DNA of 64,000 bases from an uncultured Chloroflexota bacterium (GTDB lineage Bacteria > Chloroflexota > Anaerolineae > Aggregatilineales > Phototrophicaceae). The notes beneath the pieces were generated by a model that was given only the letters and a program-made list of their open reading frames with translations, had not been told where the DNA came from and searched no databases. Position numbers and translations under genes: made by a program. The DNA lies in contig CALJKV010000011.1 of NCBI GenBank assembly GCA_937974245.1, positions 1 through 64,000 of the forward strand. The letters are read 5' to 3'. Of the stretch, positions 62,269-64,000 are shown in pieces; the stretch's first letter is position 1; each line of letters begins with the position of its first letter.

Positions 62269-63606
62269 TCATGGGCTATAAACAGGCAAGTAAATACTAA
62301 AACACGTTCCGCTTGGTTTAGCTACCTCACTGCTCACTGTAATGGTCCCGCCATGTGCTTCAATGATTGCCTTACCAATCGCCAGACCCAGGCCGGTTCC
62401 CCCACTTGTGCGGTCACGTGACCGATCTGCGCGGTAGAAACGCTCGAAGATATGGGACAGATGTTCCGTCGGAATCCCTTCACCCGTGTCCTCAATCTGA
62501 AGACAGACCTTTCCAGCCCTTTCTTCTGTTTGCAGCATGATTTTTCCGCCTGAAGACGTGTGACGCAACGCATTAACAAGCAAATTCTGTAACACCTGCC
62601 CCAACCGTACGCGATCGCCGGAAACGTACAGCGCTTCTGCTGGGGTACTGACAACAAAATCTATGCCTTCTGTTTCTGCTACCGGCTTGAAAATTTCTGT
62701 GATCGACGACAATAAATCGTTCAGAAGAAGCGGTTCATGTACCACTTTCAGTTCGTTAGCATCCGCCAAAGAAAGTTCATGCAAGTCATTGACAAGGTGG
62801 CTCAGATGGTGTGTTTGATCGTACAGGGTTAGGATTTCCATTTTGGTCAATGGATGCACATCATCGATCAATGCCCGTAGGTTACTGCCCATGACCGTCA
62901 ATGGGGTTCTCAGTTCATGGGCGACGTCAGCTATTAGATTGCTGCGAAGCTGCTCAGATTCCTCTAGCCGGGCGGCCATCTCGTTGAAGGCACGGGCAAC
63001 ATCGCGCATTTCTTCACTGCCTCCAGGTTGCACACGCAGACTAAAATCATGATGACCAACCTGTCGGGCAGTCTGAGCCAATCGAGAAAGCGGAGCAGCC
63101 AACCACCGGCTAACCATCACACTGACAATAACACCCGTTAAAATGCCAATACTTCCTAGCACTACCACTATATTCTCAGGTGACAGTATTCCTACGGAGT
63201 CAACCGGACGTGGTGTTGCGACTATCTCAAATTCCAGAAGCGCGTTATCAAGTGTGACCTGTTCATGAGTGTCACCTGGGGGTAAGTCACCATAGATGAC
63301 TTCTCCTTCAATGGAGCGCAATGTGTAATTAATTCGAAAGGTAGAGGGTGGTTGACTTCTATCAATGCCAGCAAGTAATGCTGCGGCCTGATCTAATGTT
63401 CCCCCTTCGGCAAAGAGTGTCTGTAGCTGACTTACTGCACCAAGGTCACCATGAAGCACATTTTCCTGCATAGATGCGCGCAGTTCATCAGTGAGTAACT
63501 GTCGCTGGCTGTCGGCATAGGTCCCTATAATGATGAATAGGAGTAGTGCGCTAATCAACACCACGCCACTAGTAGCAAGACTGAGCTGTACCCACAGGCG
63601 ACGCAT
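62269..63606 (-). CDS. Membrane sensor histidine kinase (HisKA/HATPase_c)
   Basis: 445 residues. Membrane helices at about 8-28 and 145-167 enclose a 115-residue outer domain with no recognised ligand motif. HAMP about 168-220, HisKA with His230 in VAHELRTPL, then N, G1 and G2 boxes (LQNLLVNALRHTS, IEDTGEGIPTEHL, SGGTGLGLAIGKAI). Its start follows the regulator stop by 2 bases. Classic OmpR-type kinase partner. Confidence 0.93.
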   Translation of the reverse strand: MRRLWVQLSLATSGVVLISALLLFIIIGTYADSQRQLLTDELRASMQENVLHGDLGAVSQLQTLFAEGGTLDQAAALLAGIDRSQPPSTFRINYTLRSIEGEVIYGDLPPGDTHEQVTLDNALLEFEIVATPRPVDSVGILSPENIVVVLGSIGILTGVIVSVMVSRWLAAPLSRLAQTARQVGHHDFSLRVQPGGSEEMRDVARAFNEMAARLEESEQLRSNLIADVAHELRTPLTVMGSNLRALIDDVHPLTKMEILTLYDQTHHLSHLVNDLHELSLADANELKVVHEPLLLNDLLSSITEIFKPVAETEGIDFVVSTPAEALYVSGDRVRLGQVLQNLLVNALRHTSSGGKIMLQTEERAGKVCLQIEDTGEGIPTEHLSHIFERFYRADRSRDRTSGGTGLGLAIGKAIIEAHGGTITVSSEVAKPSGTCFSIYLPVYSP

Positions 63607-63608
63607 GG

Positions 63609-64000
63609 TTAATTCTCTATTTTGTAACCGACACCATAAACCGTCTGAATATATCGAGGTTGTCCGGGATCAGTTTCGATTTTTTTGCGAAGGTTGCGAA
63701 TGTGACTGTCCAGCGTACGTTCGATACTGGCATATTCATAGCCCAGGCTGCGAGTGATGAGTTCAGCCCGCGAAAAGACATAATTCGGATTCTCCATCAG
63801 GGTCTTCAAGATACTGTATTCGGTCGGAGTAAGCTCAATCAACTCGCCTGCACAGGTCACACGTCGGCTATCTGTATCCAGTTCTAAACCATCAATATGG
63901 ATGATATGAGAGGTTGTTGGTTGCACCCGACGTAGTACAGTCCTGGCCCGGGCAACAACTTCATGTGGGTTAAAGGGTTTGGTTATATAGTCATCAGCGC
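63609..64000 (-). CDS. OmpR/PhoB family response regulator, cut by window edge
   Basis: Only the C-terminal part is in the window. The frame is open to the right end and reads ADDYITKPFNPHEVVARART, the end of a receiver domain with its conserved lysine, then the winged-helix output domain (LTPTEYSILKTLMENPNYVF, ASIERTLDSHIRNLRKKIET, YIQTVYGVGYKIEN). The receiver aspartates lie outside. It is the upstream gene of the kinase. Confidence 0.92.
   Translation of the reverse strand, partial: ADDYITKPFNPHEVVARARTVLRRVQPTTSHIIHIDGLELDTDSRRVTCAGELIELTPTEYSILKTLMENPNYVFSRAELITRSLGYEYASIERTLDSHIRNLRKKIETDPGQPRYIQTVYGVGYKIEN

Overview
The window looks like a chromosomal segment of a Chloroflexota-type bacterium (Anaerolineae-like). 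This is inferred from gene content: many secreted WD40/PD40 propeller proteins, a large MalT-type LuxR regulator, HisKA_3 kinases paired with NarL-type regulators, and SPFH proteins. No rRNA or tRNA gene was seen, so the placement is tentative.

Layout. 1-5300: a TPR-type protein, then a serine-recombinase element on the + strand (element 1, about 2083-4727) and a broken TIR gene. 5428-17529: a block of secreted propeller proteins and glycoside hydrolases (GH114-like with PD40, GH5-like), mostly on the - strand, with a small MITE-like repeat. 17600-20758: a SnoaL-like protein and a MalT-like LuxR regulator. 20816-24581: a second copy of the recombinase element on the - strand (element 2), followed by an HTH gene and a membrane protein. 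24827-37743: a respiratory and redox-sensing cluster. It holds a decaheme OmcA/MtrC-like lipoprotein, cytochrome c, a molybdopterin oxidoreductase with FeS and NrfD-type subunits, slipin, a TorD-ferredoxin fusion, a small membrane protein and a membrane-bound cyclic-nucleotide-binding protein. A two-component system whose sensor carries two heme-c motifs lies upstream. 37744-40027: gene-poor, with two truncated genes meeting head to head and a cold-shock protein. 40028-49523: a GH130/glycosyltransferase operon, an orphan GroEL, and an SPFH protein between two paralogous membrane proteins. 50013-59868: a response regulator, a GAF kinase and NarL regulator, then a run of general-stress genes (GlsB x3, YtxH, CorA-like, YggT-like, Dps, CsbD, CBS). 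60016-62268: small tail-collar and HTH genes and a transposase remnant. 62269-64000: a kinase and an OmpR-type regulator cut by the window edge.

The most unusual object is the duplicated recombinase element. Both copies have the same order: promoter, basic 118-aa protein, a second promoter inside the end of that gene, an apparently structured non-coding RNA of about 155 nt ending in an intrinsic terminator, a protein of 84-91 aa, and a large serine recombinase. The RNA is more conserved than the flanking coding sequence. It differs between copies mostly in loops or by pair-preserving changes, including one two-sided compensatory change. Both recombinase genes end across the same 19-bp palindromic sequence, and a related sequence lies near 61138 beside a homologue of the HTH gene that follows element 2. 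I know of no described RNA of this form attached to a serine recombinase, but no database could be searched.
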